From assembly GCA_032622095.1 (NCBI GenBank), contig CP136062.1:155986875-156050874 (forward strand): a DNA stretch of 64,000 nucleotides, written 5' to 3'. The position numbers were made by a program, and so were the translations under genes. Of the stretch, positions 39,401-54,000 are shown piece after piece (within the stretch, counting starts at the first letter, position 1; each line of letters opens with the position of its first letter). The notes below the pieces were generated by a model. It made no database searches, was not told where the DNA came from, and worked only from the letters and a program-made list of their open reading frames with translations. The DNA comes from Siphonodentalium dalli. Its lineage: Eukaryota; Mollusca; Scaphopoda; Gadilida; Siphonodentaliidae.

Positions 39401-42400
39401 GGTATGGAGACAGCCCAACACCCACAGCACCCATGACAATTCAAGTTAAATTGGTATATTTAACTTGAATTGGGCCATATGACTCATTATATGTATCTAC
39501 TTCCAACACTTTTGTTGTTTGTGGATAGGTATGCATCTATGCAAATGGTTTGCATAAAGTTTGGGCTCCTCAGTGGGTTTTAAGGGTATTGAGACAGCCC
39601 AACACCCACAGCACCCATGATAAAACCATACAGCACCCGTGCCTATGAAAACATATTTCTTAATCAGCCATCTCTCAGACTATACTCATTCTGTAAATGA
39701 TTCCATATTTCACTCTAGAATATATAGAGGCAATGGGAAAAAAATATTTGGGCACCTGAATGGGATTTTGGGCTCTATTCAGGGGGGATATTTGGGTTTT
39801 TTAATGGTTAAATTGGTATATTTAACTGGAATTGGGTCCTTTAAAGGTATATACTTCTAGGTCTCCTAGTGTTTTTGGAAATATCTGCATCAGTATAAGA
39901 AGATTTGCAAAAGTTTGGGCTCCTTAGTGGGTTTTAAGGGTATGGAGACAGCCCAACACCCACAGCTCCCATGACAATTCAAGTTAAATTGGTATATTTA
40001 ACTTGAATTGGGCCATATGACCTATTATATGTATCTACTTCCAACACTTTTGTTGTTTATGGATAGGTATGCATCTATGCAAATGGTTTGCACAAAGTTT
40101 GGTCTCCTCAGTGGGTTTTAAGGGTATTGAGACAGCCCAACACCCACAGCACCCATGATAAAACCATACAGCACCCGTGCCTATGAAAACATATTTCTGA
40201 ATCAGCCATCTCTCAGACTATACTCATTCTGTAAATGATTCCACATTTCACTCTAGAATATATAGAGGCAATGGGAAACAAATATTTGGGCACCTGAATG
40301 GGATTTTGGGCTCTATTCAGGAGGGATATTTGGTTTTTTTAATGGTTAAATTTGTATATTTAACTGGAATTGGGTCCTGTAAAGGTATATACTTCTAGGT
40401 CTCCTAGTGTTTTTGGAAATATCTGCATCAGTATAAGAAGATTTGCAAAAGTTTGGGCTCCTTAGTGGGTTTTAAGGGTATGGAGACAGCCCAACACCCA
40501 CAGCACCCATGACAATTCAAGTTAAATTGGTATATTTAACTTGAATTGGGCCATATGACCCATTATATGTATCTACTTCCAACACTTTTGTTGTTTGTGG
40601 ATAGGTATGCATCTATGCAAATGGTTTGCACAAAGTTTGGGCTCCTCAGTAGGTTTTAAGGGTATTGAGACAGCCCAACACCCACAGCACCCATGATAAA
40701 ACCATACAGCACCCGTGCCTATGAAAACATATTTCTGAGTCAGCCATCTCTCAGACTATACCCATTCTGTAAATGATTCCACATTTCACTCTAGAATATA
40801 TAGAGGCAATGGGAAAAAAATATTTGGGCACCTGAATGGGATTTTGGGCTCTATTCAAGGGGGATATTTGTTTTTTTTAATGGTTAAATTGGTATATTTA
40901 ACTGGAATTGGGTCCTGTAAAGGTATATACTTCTAGGTCTCCTAGTGTTTTTGGAAATATCTGCATCAGTATAAGAAGATTTGCAAAAGTTTGGGCTCCT
41001 TAGTGGGTTTTAAGGGTATGGAGACAGCCCAACACCCACAGCACCCATGACAATTCAAGTTAAATTGGTATATTTAACTTTAATTGGGCCATATGACCCA
41101 TTATATGTATCTACTTCCAACACTTTTGTTGTTTATGGATAGGTATGCATCTATGCAAATGGTTTGCACAAAGTTTGGTCTCCTCAGTGGGTTTTAAGGG
41201 TATTGAGACAGCCCAACACCCACAGCACCCATGATAAAACCATACAGCACCCGTGCCTATGAAAACATATTTCTGAATCAGCCATCTCTCAGACTATACT
41301 CATTCTGTAAATGATTCCACATTTCACTCTAGAATATATAGAGGCAATGGGAAACATATATTTGGGCACCTGAATGGGATTTTGGGCTCTATTCAGGAGG
41401 GATATTTGGTTTTTTTAATGGTTAAATTTGTATATTTAACTGGAATTGGGTCCTGTAAAGGTATATACTTCTAGGTCTCCTAGTGTTTTTGGAAATATCT
41501 GCATCAGTATAAGAAGATTTGCAAAAGTTTGGGATCCGTAGTGGGTTTTAAGGGTATGGAGACAGCCCAACACCCACAGCACCCATGACAATTCAAGTTA
41601 AATTGGTATATTTAACTTGAATTGGGCCATATGACTCATTATATGTATCTACTTCCAACACTTTTGTTGTTTGTGGATAGGTATGCATCTATGCAAATGG
41701 TTTGCATAAAGTTTGGGCTCCTCAGTGGGTTTTAAGGGTATTGAGACAGCCCAACACCCACAGCACCCATGATAAAACCATACAGCACCCGTGCCTATGA
41801 AAACATATTTCTTAATCAGCCATCTCTCAGACTATACTCATTCTGTAAATGATTCCATATTTCACTCTAGAATATATAGAGGCAATGGGAAAAAAATATT
41901 TGGGCACCTGAATGGGATTTTGGGCTCTATTCAGGGGGGATATTTGGTTTTTTTAATGGTTAAATTGGTATATTTAACTGGAATTGGGTCCTTTAAAGGT
42001 ATATACTTCTAGGTCTCCTAGTGTTTTTGGAAATATCTGCATCAGTATAAGAAGATTTGCAAAAGTTTGGGCTCCTTAGTGGGTTTTAAGGGTATGGAGA
42101 CAGCCCAACACCCACAGCACCCATGACAATTCAAGTTAAATTGGTATATTTAACTTGAATTGGGCCATATGACCTATTATATGTATCTACTTCCAACACT
42201 TTTGTTGTTTATGGATAGGTATGCATCTATGCAAATGGTTTGCACAAAGTTTGGTCTCCTCAGTGGGTTTTAAGGGTATTGAGACAGCCCAACACCCACA
42301 GCACCCATGATAAAACCATACAGCACCCGTGCCTATGAAAACATATTTCTGAATCAGCCATCTCTCAGACTATACTCATTCTGTAAATGATTCCACATTT

Positions 42401-45072
42401 CACTCTAGAATATATAGAGGCAATGGGAAACAAATATTTGGGCACCTGAATGGGATTTTGGGCTCTATTCAGGAGGGATATTTGGTTTTTTTAATGGTTA
42501 AATTTGTAAATTTAACTGGAATTGGGTCCTGTAAAGGTATATACTTCTAGGTCTCCTAGTTTTTTTGGAAATATCTGCATCAGTATAAAAAGATTTGCAA
42601 AAGTTTGGGCTCCTTAGTGGGTTTTAAGGGTATGGAGACAGCCCAACACCCACAGCACCCATGACAATTCAAGTTAAATTGGTATATTTAACTTGAATTG
42701 GGCCATATGACCCATTATATGTATCTACTTCCAACACTTTTGTTGTTTGTGGATAGGTATGCATCTATGCAAATGGTTTGCACAAAGTTTGGGCTCCTCA
42801 GTAGGTTTTAAGGGTATTGAGACAGCCCAACACCCACAGCACCCATGATAAAACCATAGAGCACCCGTGCCTATGAAAACATATTTCTGAGTCAGCCATC
42901 TCTCAGACTATACCCATTCTGTAAATGATTCCACATTTCACTCTAGAATATATAGAGGCAATGGGAAAAAAATATTTGGGCACCTGAATGGGATTTTGGT
43001 CTCTATTCAAGGGGGATATTTGTTTTTTTTAATGGTTAAATTGGTATATTTAACTGGAATTGGGTCCTGTAAAGGTATATACTTCTAGGTCTCCTAGTGT
43101 TTTTGGAAATATCTGCATCAGTATAAGAAGATTTGCAAAAGTTTGGGCTCCTTAGTGGGTTTTAAGGGTATGAAGACAGCCCAACACCCACAGCACCCAT
43201 GACAATTCAAGTTAAATTGGTATATTTAACTTTAATTGGGCCATATGACCCATTATATGTATCTACTTCCAACACTTTTGTTGTTTATGGATAGGTATGC
43301 ATCTATGCAAATGGTTTGCACAAAGTTTGGTCTCCTCAGTGGGTTTTAAGGGTATTGAGACAGCCCAACACCCACAGCACCCATGATAAAACCATACAGC
43401 ACCCGTGCCTATGAAAACATATTTCTGAATCAGCCATCTCTCAGACTATACTCATTCTGTAAATGATTCCACATTTCACTCTAGAATATACAGAGGCAAT
43501 GGGAAACATATATTTGGGCACCTGAATGGGATTTTGGGCTCTATTCAGGAGGGATATTTGGTTTTTTTAATGGTTAAATTTGTATATTTAACTGGAATTG
43601 GGTCCTGTAAAGGTATATACTTCTAGGTCTCCTAGTGTTTTTGGAAATATCTGCATCAGTATAAGAAGATTTGCAAAAGTTTGGGCTCCGTAGTGGGTTT
43701 TAAGGGTATGGAGACAGCCCAACACCCACAGCACCCATGACAATTCAAGTTAAATTGGTATATTTAACTTGAATTGGGCCATATGACTCATTATATGTAT
43801 CTACTTCCAACACTTTTGTTGTTTGTGGATAGGTATGCATCTATGCAAATGGTTTGCATAAAGTTTGGGCTCCTCAGTGGGTTTTAAGGGTATTGAGACA
43901 GCCCAACACCCACAGCACCCATGATAAAACCATACAGCACCCGTGCCTATGAAAACATATTTCTTAATCAGCCATCTCTCAGACTATACTCATTCTGTAA
44001 ATGATTCCATATTTCACTCTAGAATATATAGAGGCAATGGGAAAAAAATATTTGGGCACCTGAATGGGATTTTGGGCTCTATTCAGGGGGGATATTTGGT
44101 TTTTTTAATGGTTAAATTTGTATATTTAACTGGAATTGGGTCCTTTAAAGGTATATACTTCTAGGTCTCCTAGTGTTTTTGGAAATATCTGCATCAGTAT
44201 AAGAAGATTTGCAAAAGTTTGGGCTCCGTAGTGGGTTTTAAGGGTATGGAGACAGCCCAACACCCACAGCACCCATGACAATTCAAGTTAAATTGGTATA
44301 TTTAACTTGAATTGGGCCATATGACTCATTATATGTATCTACTTCCAACACTTTTGTTGTTTGTGGATAGGTATGCATCTATGCAAATGGTTTGCATAAA
44401 GTTTGGGCTCCTCAGTGGGTTTTAAGGGTATTGAGACAGCCCAACACCCACAGCACCCATGATAAAACCATACAGCACCCGTGCCTATGAAAACATATTT
44501 CTTAATCAGCCATCTCTCAGACTATACTCATTCTGTAAATGATTCCATATTTCACTCTAGAATATATAGAGGCAATGGGAAAAAAATATTTGGGCACCTG
44601 AATGGGATTTTGGGCTCTATTCAGGGGGGATATTTGGTTTTTTTAATGGTTAAATTGGTATATTTAACTGGAATTGGATCCTTTAAAGGTATATACTTCT
44701 AGGTCTCCTAGTGTTTTTGGAAATATCTGCATCAGTATAAGAAGATTTGCAAAAGTTTGGGCTCCTTAGTGGGTTTTAAGGGTATGGAGACAGCCCAACA
44801 CCCACAGCACCCATGACAATTCAAGTTAAATTGGTATATTTAACTTGAATTGGGCCATATGACCCATTATATGTATCTACTTCCAACACATTTGTTGTTT
44901 GTGGATAGGTATGCATCTATGCAAATGGTTTGCACAAAGTTTGGGCTCCTCAGTAGGTTTTAAGGGTATTGAGACAGCCCAACACCCACAGCACCCATGA
45001 TAAAACCATACAGCACCCGTGCCTATGAAAACATATTTCTGAGTCAGCCATCTCTCAGACTATACCCATTCT
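36465..45072. repeat. 4-mer higher-order repeat block (2,152 bp), almost four copies
   Basis: Four unit types follow in fixed order: ttcaaggggg, gggaaacatatat, cttaatcag with ccatatttcact, and gggaaacaaat with ttcaggaggg. The gggaaacatatat marker lies at 37051, 39203, 41355 and 43507, exactly 2,152 bp apart, and gggaaacaaat at 38120, 40272 and 42424 with the same spacing. The fourth copy is incomplete: its third unit is duplicated (starts at 43997 and 44535) and the array then switches register. Exact spacing over three steps shows very recent amplification. Confidence 0.9.
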
Positions 45073-48000
45073 GTAAATGATTCCACATTTCACTCTAGAA
45101 TATATAGAGGCAATGGGAAAAAAATATTTGGGCACCTGAATGGGATTTTGGGCTCTATTCAAGGGGGATATTTGTTTTTTTTAATGGTTAAATTGGTATA
45201 TTTAACTGGAATTGGGTCCTTTAAAGGTATATACTTCTAGGTCTCCTAGTGTTTTTGGAAATATCTGCATCAGTATAAGAAGATTTGCAAAAGTTTGGGC
45301 TCCTTAGTGGGTTTTAAGGGTATGGAGACAGCCCAACACCCACAGCACCCATGACAATTCAAGTTAAATTGGTATATTTAACTTTAATTGGGCCATATGA
45401 CCCATTATATGTATCTACTTCCAACACTTTTGTTGTTTATGGATAGGTATGCATCTATGCAAATGGTTTGCACAAAGTTTGGTCTCCTCAGTGGGTTTTA
45501 AGGGTATTGAGACAGCCCAACACCCACAGCACCCATGATAAAACCATACAGCACCCGTGCCTATGAAAACATATTTCTGAATCAGCCATCTCTCAGACTA
45601 TACTCATTCTGTAAATGATTCCACATTTCACTCTAGAATATATAGAGGCAATGGGAAACAAATATTTGGGCACCTGAATGGGATTTTGGGCTCTATTCAG
45701 GAGGGATATTTGGTTTTTTTAATGGTTAAATTTGTATATTTAACTGGAATTGGGTCCTGTAAAGGTATATACTTCTAGGTCTCCTAGTGTTTTTGGAAAT
45801 ATCTGCATCAGTATAAGAAGATTTGCAAAAGTTTGGGCTCCTTAGTGGGTTTTAAGGGTATGGAGACAGCCCAACACCCACAGCACCCATGACAATTCAA
45901 GTTAAATTGGTATATTTAACTTGAATTGGGCCATATGACTCATTATATGTATCTACTTCCAACACTTTTGTTGTTTGTGGATAGGTATGCATCTATGCAA
46001 ATGGTTTGCACAAAGTTTGGGCTCCTCAGTGGGTTTTAAGGGTATTGAGACAGCCCAACACCCACAGCACCCATGATAAAACCATACAGCACCCGTGCCT
46101 ATGAAAACATATTTCTTAATCAGCCATCTCTCAGACTATACTCATTCTGTAAATGATTCCATATTTCACTCTAGAATATATAGAGGCAATGGGAAAAAAA
46201 TATTTGGGCACCTGAATGGGATTTTGGGCTCTATTCAGGGGGGAAATTTGGGTTTTTTAATGGTTAAATTTGTATATTTAACTGGAATTGGGTCCTGTAA
46301 AGGTATATACTTCTAGGTCTCCTAGTGTTTTTGGAAATATCTGCATCAGTATAAGAAGATTTGCAAAAGTTTGGGCTCCTTAGTGGGTTTTAAGGGTATG
46401 GAGACAGCCCAACACCCACAGCACCCATGACAATTCAAGTTAAATTGGTATATTTAACTTGAATTGGGCCATATGACCCATTATATGTATCTACTTCCAA
46501 CACTTTTGTTGTTTGTGGATAGGTATGCATCTATGCAAATGGTTTGCACAAAGTTTGGGCTCCTCAGTGGGTTTTAAGGGTATTGAGACAGCCCAACACC
46601 CACAGCACCCATGATAAAACCATACAGCACCCGTGCCTATGAAAACATATTTCTGAGTCAGCCATCTCTCAGACTATACCCATTCTGTAAATGATTCCAC
46701 ATTTCACTCTAGAATATATAGAGGCAATGGGAAAAAAATATTTGGGCACCTGAATGGGATTTTGGGCTCTATTCAGGGGGGATATTTGTTTTTTTTAATG
46801 GTTAAATTGGTATATTTAACTGGAATTGGGTCCTGTAAAGGTATATACTTCTAGGTCTCCTAGTGTTTTTGGAAATATCTGCATCAGTATAAGAAGATTT
46901 GCAAAAGTTTGGGCTCCTTAGTGGGTTTTAAGGGTATGGAGACAGCCCAACGCCCACAGCACCCATGACAATTCAAGTTAAATTGGTATATTTAACTTGA
47001 ATTGGGCCATATGACCCATTATATGTATCTACTTCCAACTCTTTTGTTGTTTGTGGATAGGTATGCATCTATGCAAATGGTTTGCACAAAGTTTGGGCTC
47101 CTCAGTGGGTTTTAAGGATATTGAGACAGCCCAACACCCACAGCACCCATGATAAAACCATACAGCACCCGTGCCTATGAAAACATATTTCTTAATCAGC
47201 CATCTCTCAGACTATACTCATTCTGTAAATGATTCCATATTTCACTCTAGAATATATAGAGGCAATGGGAAAAAAATATTTGGGCACCTGAATGGGATTT
47301 TGGGCTCTATTCAGGGGGGATATTTGTTTTTTTTAATGGTTAAATTGGTATATTTAACTGGAATTGGGTCCTTTAAAGGTATATACTTCTAGGTCTCCTA
47401 GTGTTTTTGGAAATATCTGCATCAGTATAAGAAGATTTGCAAAAGTTTGGGCTCCTTAGTGGGTTTTAAGGGTATGGAGACAGCCCAACACCCACAGCAC
47501 CCATGACAATTCAAGTTAAATTGGTATATTTAACTTGAATTGGGCCATATGACCCATTATATGTATCTACTTCCAACACTTTTGTTGTTTGTGGATAGGT
47601 ATGCATCTATGCAAATGGTTTGCACAAAGTTTGGGCTCCTCAGTAGGTTTTAAGGGTATTGAGACAGCCCAACACCCACAGCACCCATGATAAAACCATA
47701 CAGCACCCGTGCCTATGAAAACATATTTCTGAGTCAGCCATCTCTCAGACTATACCCATTCTGTAAATGATTCCACATTTCACTCTAGAATATATAGAGG
47801 CAATGGGAAAAAAATATTTGGGCACCTGAATGGGATTTTGGACTCTATTCAAGGGGGATATTTGTTTTTTTTAATGGTTAAATTGGTATATTTAACTGGA
47901 ATTGGGTCCTGTAAAGGTATATACTTCTAGGTCTCCTAGTGTTTTTGGAAATATCTGCATCAGTATAAGAAGATTTGCAAAAGTTTGGGCTCCTTAGTGG

Positions 48001-51000
48001 GTTTTAAGGGTATGGAGACAGCCCAACACCCACAGCACCCATGACAATTCAAGTTAAATTGGTATATTTAACTTTAATTGGGCCATATGACCCATTATAT
48101 GTATCTACTTCCAACACTTTTGTTGTTTATGGATAGGTATGCATCTATGCAAATGGTTTGCACAAAGTTTGGTCTCCTCAGTGGGTTTTAAGGGTATTGA
48201 GACAGCCCAACACCCACAGCACCCATGATAAAACCATACAGCACCCGTGCCTATGAAAACATATTTCTGAATCAGCCATCTCTCAGACTATACTCATTCT
48301 GTAAATGATTCCACATTTCACTCTAGAATATATAGAGGCAATGGGAAACAAATATTTGGGCACCTGAATGGGATTTTGGGCTCTATTCAGGAGGGATATT
48401 TGGTTTTTTTAATGGTTAAATTTGTATATTTAACTGGAATTGGGTCCTGTAAAGGTATATACTTCTAGGTCTCCTAGTGTTTTTGGAAATATCTGCATCA
48501 GTATAAGAAGATTTGCAAAAGTTTGGGCTCCTTAGTGGGTTTTAAGGGTATGGAGACAGCCCAACACCCACAGCACCCATGACAATTCAAGTTAAATTGG
48601 TATATTTAACTTGAATTGGGCCATATGACTCATTATATGTATCTACTTCCAACACTTTTGTTGTTTGTGGATAGGTATGCATCTATGCAAATGGTTTGCA
48701 CAAAGTTTGGGCTCCTCAGTGGGATTTAAGGGTATTGAGACAGCCCAACACCCACAGCACCCATGATAAAACCATACAGCACCCGTGCCTATGAAAACAT
48801 ATTTCTTAATCAGCCATCTCTCAGACTATACTCATTCTGTAAATGATTCCATATTTCACTCTAGAATATATAGAGGCAATGGGAAAAAAATATTTGGGCA
48901 CCTGAATGGGATTTTGGGCTCTATTCAGGGGGGATATTTGGTTTTTTTAATGGTTAAATTTGTATATTTAACTGGAATTGGGTCCTGTAAAGGTATATAC
49001 TTCTAGGTCTCCTAGTGTTTTTGGAAATATCTGCATCAGTATAAGAAGATTTGCAAAAGTTTGGGCTCCTTAGTGGGTTTAAGGGTATGGAGACAGCCCA
49101 ACACCCACAGCACCCATGACAATTCAAGTTAAATTGGTATATTTAACTTGAATTGGGCCATATGACCCATTATATGTATCTACTTCCAACACTTTTGTTG
49201 TTTGTGGATAGGTATGCATCTATGCAAATGGTTTGCACAAAGTTTGGGCTCCTCAGTGGGTTTTAAGGGTATTGAGACAGCCCAACACCCACAGCACCCA
49301 TGATAAAACCATACAGCACCCGTGCCTATGAAAACATATTTCTGAGTCAGCCATCTCTCAGACTATACCCATTCTGTAAATGATTCCACATTTCACTCTA
49401 GAATATATAGAGGCAATGGGAAAAAAATATTTGGGCACCTGAATGGGATTTTGGGCTCTATTCAGGGGGGATATTTGGTTTTTTTAATGGTTAAATTTGT
49501 ATATTTAACTGGAATTGGGTCCTGTAAAGGTATATACTTCTAGGTCTCCTAGTGTTTTTGGAAATATCTGCATCAGAATAAGAAGATTTGCAAAAGTTTG
49601 GGCTCCTTAGTGGGTTTTAAGGGTATGGAGACAGCCCAACACCCACAGCACCCATGACAATTCAAGTTAAATTGGTATATTTAACTTTAATTGGGCCATA
49701 TGACCCATTATATGTATCTACTTCCAACACTTTTGTTGTTTATGGATAGGTATGCATCTATGCAAATGGTTTGCACAAAGTTTGGTCTCCTCAGTGGGTT
49801 TTAAGGGTATTGAGACAGCCCAACACCCACAGCACCCATGATAAAACCATACAGCACCCGTGCCTATGAAAACATATTTCTGAATCAGCCATCTCTCAGA
49901 CTATACTCATTCTGTAAATGATTCCACATTTCACTCTAGAATATATAGAGGCAATGGGAAACAAATATTTGGGCACCTGAATGGGATTTTGGGCTCTATT
50001 CAGGAGGGATATTTGGTTTTTTTAATGGTTAAATTTGTATATTTAACTGGAATTGGGTCCTGTAAAGGTATATACTTCTAGGTCTCCTAGTGTTTTTGGA
50101 AATATCTGCATCAGTATAAGAAGATTTGCAAAAGTTTGGGCTCCTTAGTGGGTTTTAAGGGTATGGAGACAGCCCAACACCCACAGCACCCATGACAATT
50201 CAAGTTAAATTGGTATATTTAACTTGAATTGGGCCATATGACTCATTATATGTATCTACTTCCAACACTTTTGTTGTTTGTGGATAGGTATGCATCTATG
50301 CAAATGGTTTGCACAAAGTTTGGGCTCCTCAGTGGGATTTAAGGGTATTGAGACAGCCCAACACCCACAGCACCCATGATAAAACCATACAGCACCCGTG
50401 CCTATGAAAACATATTTCTTAATCAGCCATCTCTCAGACTATACTCATTCTGTAAATGATTCCATATTTCACTCTAGAATATATAGAGGCAATGGGAAAA
50501 AAATATTTGGGCACCTGAATGGGATTTTGGGCTCTATTCAGGGGGGATATTTGGTTTTTTTAATGGTTAAATTTGTATATTTAACTGGAATTGGGTCCTG
50601 TAAAGGTATATACTTCTAGGTCTCCTAGTGTTTTTGGAAATATCTGCATCAGTATAAGAAGATTTGCAAAAGTTTGGGCTCCTTAGTGGGTTTAAGGGTA
50701 TGGAGACAGCCCAACACCCACAGCACCCATGACAATTCAAGTTAAATTGGTATATTTAACTTGAATTGGGCCATATGACCCATTATATGTATCTACTTCC
50801 AACACTTTTGTTGTTTGTGGATAGGTATGCATCTATGCAAATGGTTTGCACAAAGTTTGGGCTCCTCAGTGGGTTTTAAGGGTATTGAGACAGCCCAACA
50901 CCCACAGCACCCATGATAAAACCATACAGCACCCGTGCCTATGAAAACATATTTCTGAGTCAGCCATCTCTCAGACTATACCCATTCTGTAAATGATTCC

Positions 51001-54000
51001 ACATTTCACTCTAGAATATATAGAGGCAATGGGAAAAAAATATTTGGGCACCTGAATGGGATTTTGGGCTCTATTCAGGGGGGATATTTGGTTTTTTTAA
51101 TGGTTAAATTTGTATATTTAACTGGAATTGGGTCCTGTAAAGGTATATACTTCTAGGTCTCCTAGTGTTTTTGGAAATATCTGCATCAGTATAAGAAGAT
51201 TTGCAAAAGTTTGGGCTCCTTAGTGGGTTTTAAGGGTATGGAGACAGCCCAACACCCACAGCACCCATGACAATTCAAGTTAAATTGGTATATTTAACTT
51301 GAATTGGGCCATATGACCCATTATATGTATCTACTTCCAACACTTTTGTTGTTTGTGGATAGGTATGCATCTATGCAAATGGTTTGCACAGAGTTTGGGC
51401 TCCTCAGTGGGTTTTAAGGGTATTGAGACAGCCCAACACCCACAGCACCCATGGTAAAACCATACAGCACCCGTGCCTATGAAAACATATTTCTGAGTCA
51501 GCCATCTCTCAGACTATACCCATTCTGTAAATGATTCCACATTTCACTCTAGAATATATAGAGGTAATGGGGAAAAAATATTTGGGCACCTGAATGGGAT
51601 TTTGGGCTCTATTCGGGGGGGATATTTGGTTTTTTTAATGGTTAAATTTGTATATTTAACTGGAATTGGGTCCTGTAAAGGTATATACTTCTAGGTCTCC
51701 TAGTGTTTTTGGAAATATCTGCATCAGAATAAGAAGATTTGCAAAAGTTTGGGCTCCTTAGTGGGTTTTAAGGGTATGGAGACAGCCCAACACCCACAGC
51801 ACCCATGACAATTCAAGTTAAATTGGTATATTTAACTTGAATTGGGCCATATGACCCATTATATGTATCTACTTCCAACATTTTGTTGTTTGTGGATAGG
51901 TATGCATCTATGCAAATGGTTTGCACAAAGTTTGGGCTCCTCAGTGGGTTTTAAGGGTATTGAGACAGCCCAACACCCACAGCACCCATGATAAAACCAT
52001 ACAGCACCCGTGCCTATGAAAACATATTTCTGAGTCAGCCATCTCTCAGACTATACCCATTCTGTAAATGATTCCACATTTCACTCTAGAATATATAGAG
52101 GCAATGGGAAAAAAATATTTGGGCACCTGAATGGGATTTTGGGCTCTATTCAGAGGGGATATTTGGTTTTTTTAATGGTTAAATTGGTATATTTAACTGG
52201 AATTGGGTCCTGTAAAGGTATATACTTCTAGGTCTCCTAGTGTTTTTGGAAATATCTGCATCAGTATAAGAAGATTTGCAAAAGTTTGGGCTCCTTAGTG
52301 GGTTTTAAGGGTATGGAGACAGCCCAACACCCACAGCACCCATGACAATTCAAGTTAAATTGGTATATTTAACTTGAATTGGGCCATATGACCCATTATA
52401 TGTATCTACTTCCAACACTTTTGTTGTTTGTGGATAGGTATGCATCTATGCAAATGGTTTGCACAAAGTTTGGGCTCCTCAGTGGGTTTTAAGGGTATTG
52501 AGACAGCCCAACACCCACAGCACCCATGATAAAACCATACAGCACCCGTGCCTATGAAAACATATTTCTGAGTCAGCCATCTCTCAGACTATACCCATTC
52601 TGTAAATGATTCCACATTTCACTCTAGAATATATAGAGGCAATGGGAAAAAAATATTTGGGCACCTGAATGGGATTTTGGGCTCTATTCAGGGGGGATAT
52701 TTGGTTTTTTTAATGGTTAAATTTGTATATTTAACTGGAATTGGGTCCTGTAAAGGTATATACTTCTAGGTCTCCTAGTGTTTTTGGAAATATCTGCATC
52801 AGTATAAGTAGATTTGCAAAAGTTTGGGCTCCTTAGTGGGTTTTAAGGGTATGAAGACAGCCCAACACCCACAGCACCCATGACAATTCAAGTTAAATTG
52901 GTATATTTAACTTTAATTGGGCCATATGACCCATTATATGTATCTACTTCCAACACTTTTGTTGTTTATGGATAGGTATGCATCTATGCAAATGGTTTGC
53001 ACAAAGTTTGGTCTCCTCAGTGGGTTTTAAGGGTATTGAGACAGCCCAACACCCACAGCACCCATGATAAAACCATACAGCACCCGTGCCTATGAAAACA
53101 TATTTCTGAATCAGCCATCTCTCAGACTATACTCATTCTGTAAATGATTCCACATTTCACTCTAGAATATATAGAGGCAATGGGAAACAAATATTTGGGC
53201 ACCTGAATGGGATTTTGGGCTCTATTCAGGAGGGATATTTGGTTTTTTTAATGGTTAAATTTGTATATTTAACTGGAATTGGGTCCTGTAAAGGTATATA
53301 CTTCTAGGTCTCCTAGTGTTTTTGGAAATATCTGCATCAGTATAAGAAGATTTGCAAAAGTTTGGGCTCCTTAGTGGGTTTTAAGGGTATGGAGACAGCC
53401 CAACACCCACAGCACCCATGACAATTCAAGTTAAATTGGTATATTTAACTTGAATTGGGCCATATGACCCATTATATGTATCTACTTCCAACACTTTTGT
53501 TGTTTGTGGATAGGTATGCATCTATGCAAATGGTTTGCACAAAGTTTGGGCTCCTCAGTGGGTTTTAAGGGTATTGAGACAGCCCAACACCCACAGCACC
53601 CATGATAAAACCATACAGCACCCGTGCCTATGAAAACATATTTCTGAGTCAGCCATCTCTCAGACTTTACCCATTCTGTAAATGATTCCACATTTCACTC
53701 TAGAATATATAGAGGCAATGGGAAAAAAATATTTGGGCACCTGAATGGGATTTTGGGCTCTATTCAGAGGGGATATTTGGTTTTTTTAATGGTTAAATTG
53801 GTATATTTAACTGGAATTGGGTCCTGTAAAGGTATATACTTCTAGGTCTCCTAGTGTTTTTGGAAATATCTGCATCAGTATAAGAAGATTTGCAAAAGTT
53901 TGGGCTCCTTAGTGGGTTTTAAGGGTATGGAGACAGCCCAACACCCACAGCACCCATGACAATTCAAGTTAAATTGGTATATTTAACTTGAATTGGGCCA

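Noticed and set aside
14305..53691. Minus-strand open frames of 61-69 residues (MESFTEWV..., MPKYFFPIAS...)
   Set aside because: They lie within satellite units and depend on single-base variants such as accatac or acgatac for actatac. They have no support as genes.
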